NCBI GenBank assembly: GCA_030688105.1
Contig: JAUYIV010000103.1
Location: forward strand, 1 to 5,755
Reading direction: 5' to 3'
DNA: 5,755 nucleotides
DNA from: Actinomycetota bacterium
Lineage (GTDB): Bacteria > Actinomycetota > Acidimicrobiia > Spongiisociales > UBA11373
Shown one piece after another: positions 5,699-5,755 of the stretch. Numbering within the stretch: position 1 is the first letter of the stretch; every line of letters starts with the position of its first letter. The translations under genes were made by a program, and so were the position numbers. The notes beneath the pieces are model-generated. The model saw only the letters and a list, made by a program, of their open reading frames with translations, had not been told where the DNA came from and searched no databases.

Positions 5699-5755
5699 AT
5701 GGATCACTCGGTGAAGGGCCACGCCCTGGCTCTCTACCGGAGGGTGGGCGCCTCC
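5699..5755 (+). CDS. Possible start of a further gene, cut by the window end
   Basis: An ATG at 5699 opens 19 codons that stay open to the end of the window (MDHSVKGHALALYRRVGAS). No ribosome binding site is visible. The palindrome CTCTA-C-TAGAG at 5686-5696 lies just upstream and could be an operator or part of a promoter for a leaderless message. The amino acid choice looks natural for a GC-rich gene, but too little is present to identify a family or to be sure it is coding. Confidence 0.4.
   Translation, partial: MDHSVKGHALALYRRVGAS

Overview
The window is GC-rich double-stranded DNA with dense, strongly codon-biased genes. It has a Thr/Ser-rich secreted-protein stalk of the kind common in actinobacteria and two genes that look near-leaderless. 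Together these suggest a high-GC actinobacterium, perhaps an Acidimicrobiia-like lineage; this is inferred from style and was not tested by any search. I see no tRNA, rRNA, CRISPR array, transposase or phage gene.

Layout. Bases 1-214 are intergenic and carry two sets of 7-base tandem repeats. A 40-codon ORF (215-337, +) with a good ribosome binding site looks like the N-terminus of a PyrB-type aspartate carbamoyltransferase, cut short. Its stop codon overlaps the ribosome binding site of a complete threonine-synthase-like PLP enzyme (348-1622, +). After a 124-base convergent gap comes a complete M3 family zinc oligopeptidase (1747-3687, -). A 97-base spacer with an orientation-flipping heptad array follows, then a complete membrane-anchored PQQ-like beta-propeller protein (3785-5413, -). 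Bases 5414-5698 separate divergent genes and are almost filled by 7-base repeats of several sequence families. The window ends in what may be the first 19 codons of another + strand gene (5699-5755).

How it works together. The protein genes look like ordinary housekeeping or envelope functions: amino acid metabolism, peptide turnover, and an extracytoplasmic propeller. They do not form an evident single pathway. The carbamoyltransferase fragment and the PLP enzyme are probably co-transcribed and translationally coupled; the two minus-strand genes may each have their own promoter.

The most unusual content is between the genes. All four intergenic stretches carry tandem repeats whose unit is always seven bases but whose sequence changes from place to place. 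At 5501-5677 several heptad families follow each other nearly in register and are arranged as a nested inverted repeat. The outer 24-base arms pair at every position if G-U wobbles are allowed. Constant length with variable sequence recalls the heptameric STRR repeats described in cyanobacteria, and is the best candidate here for something undescribed in this kind of genome.
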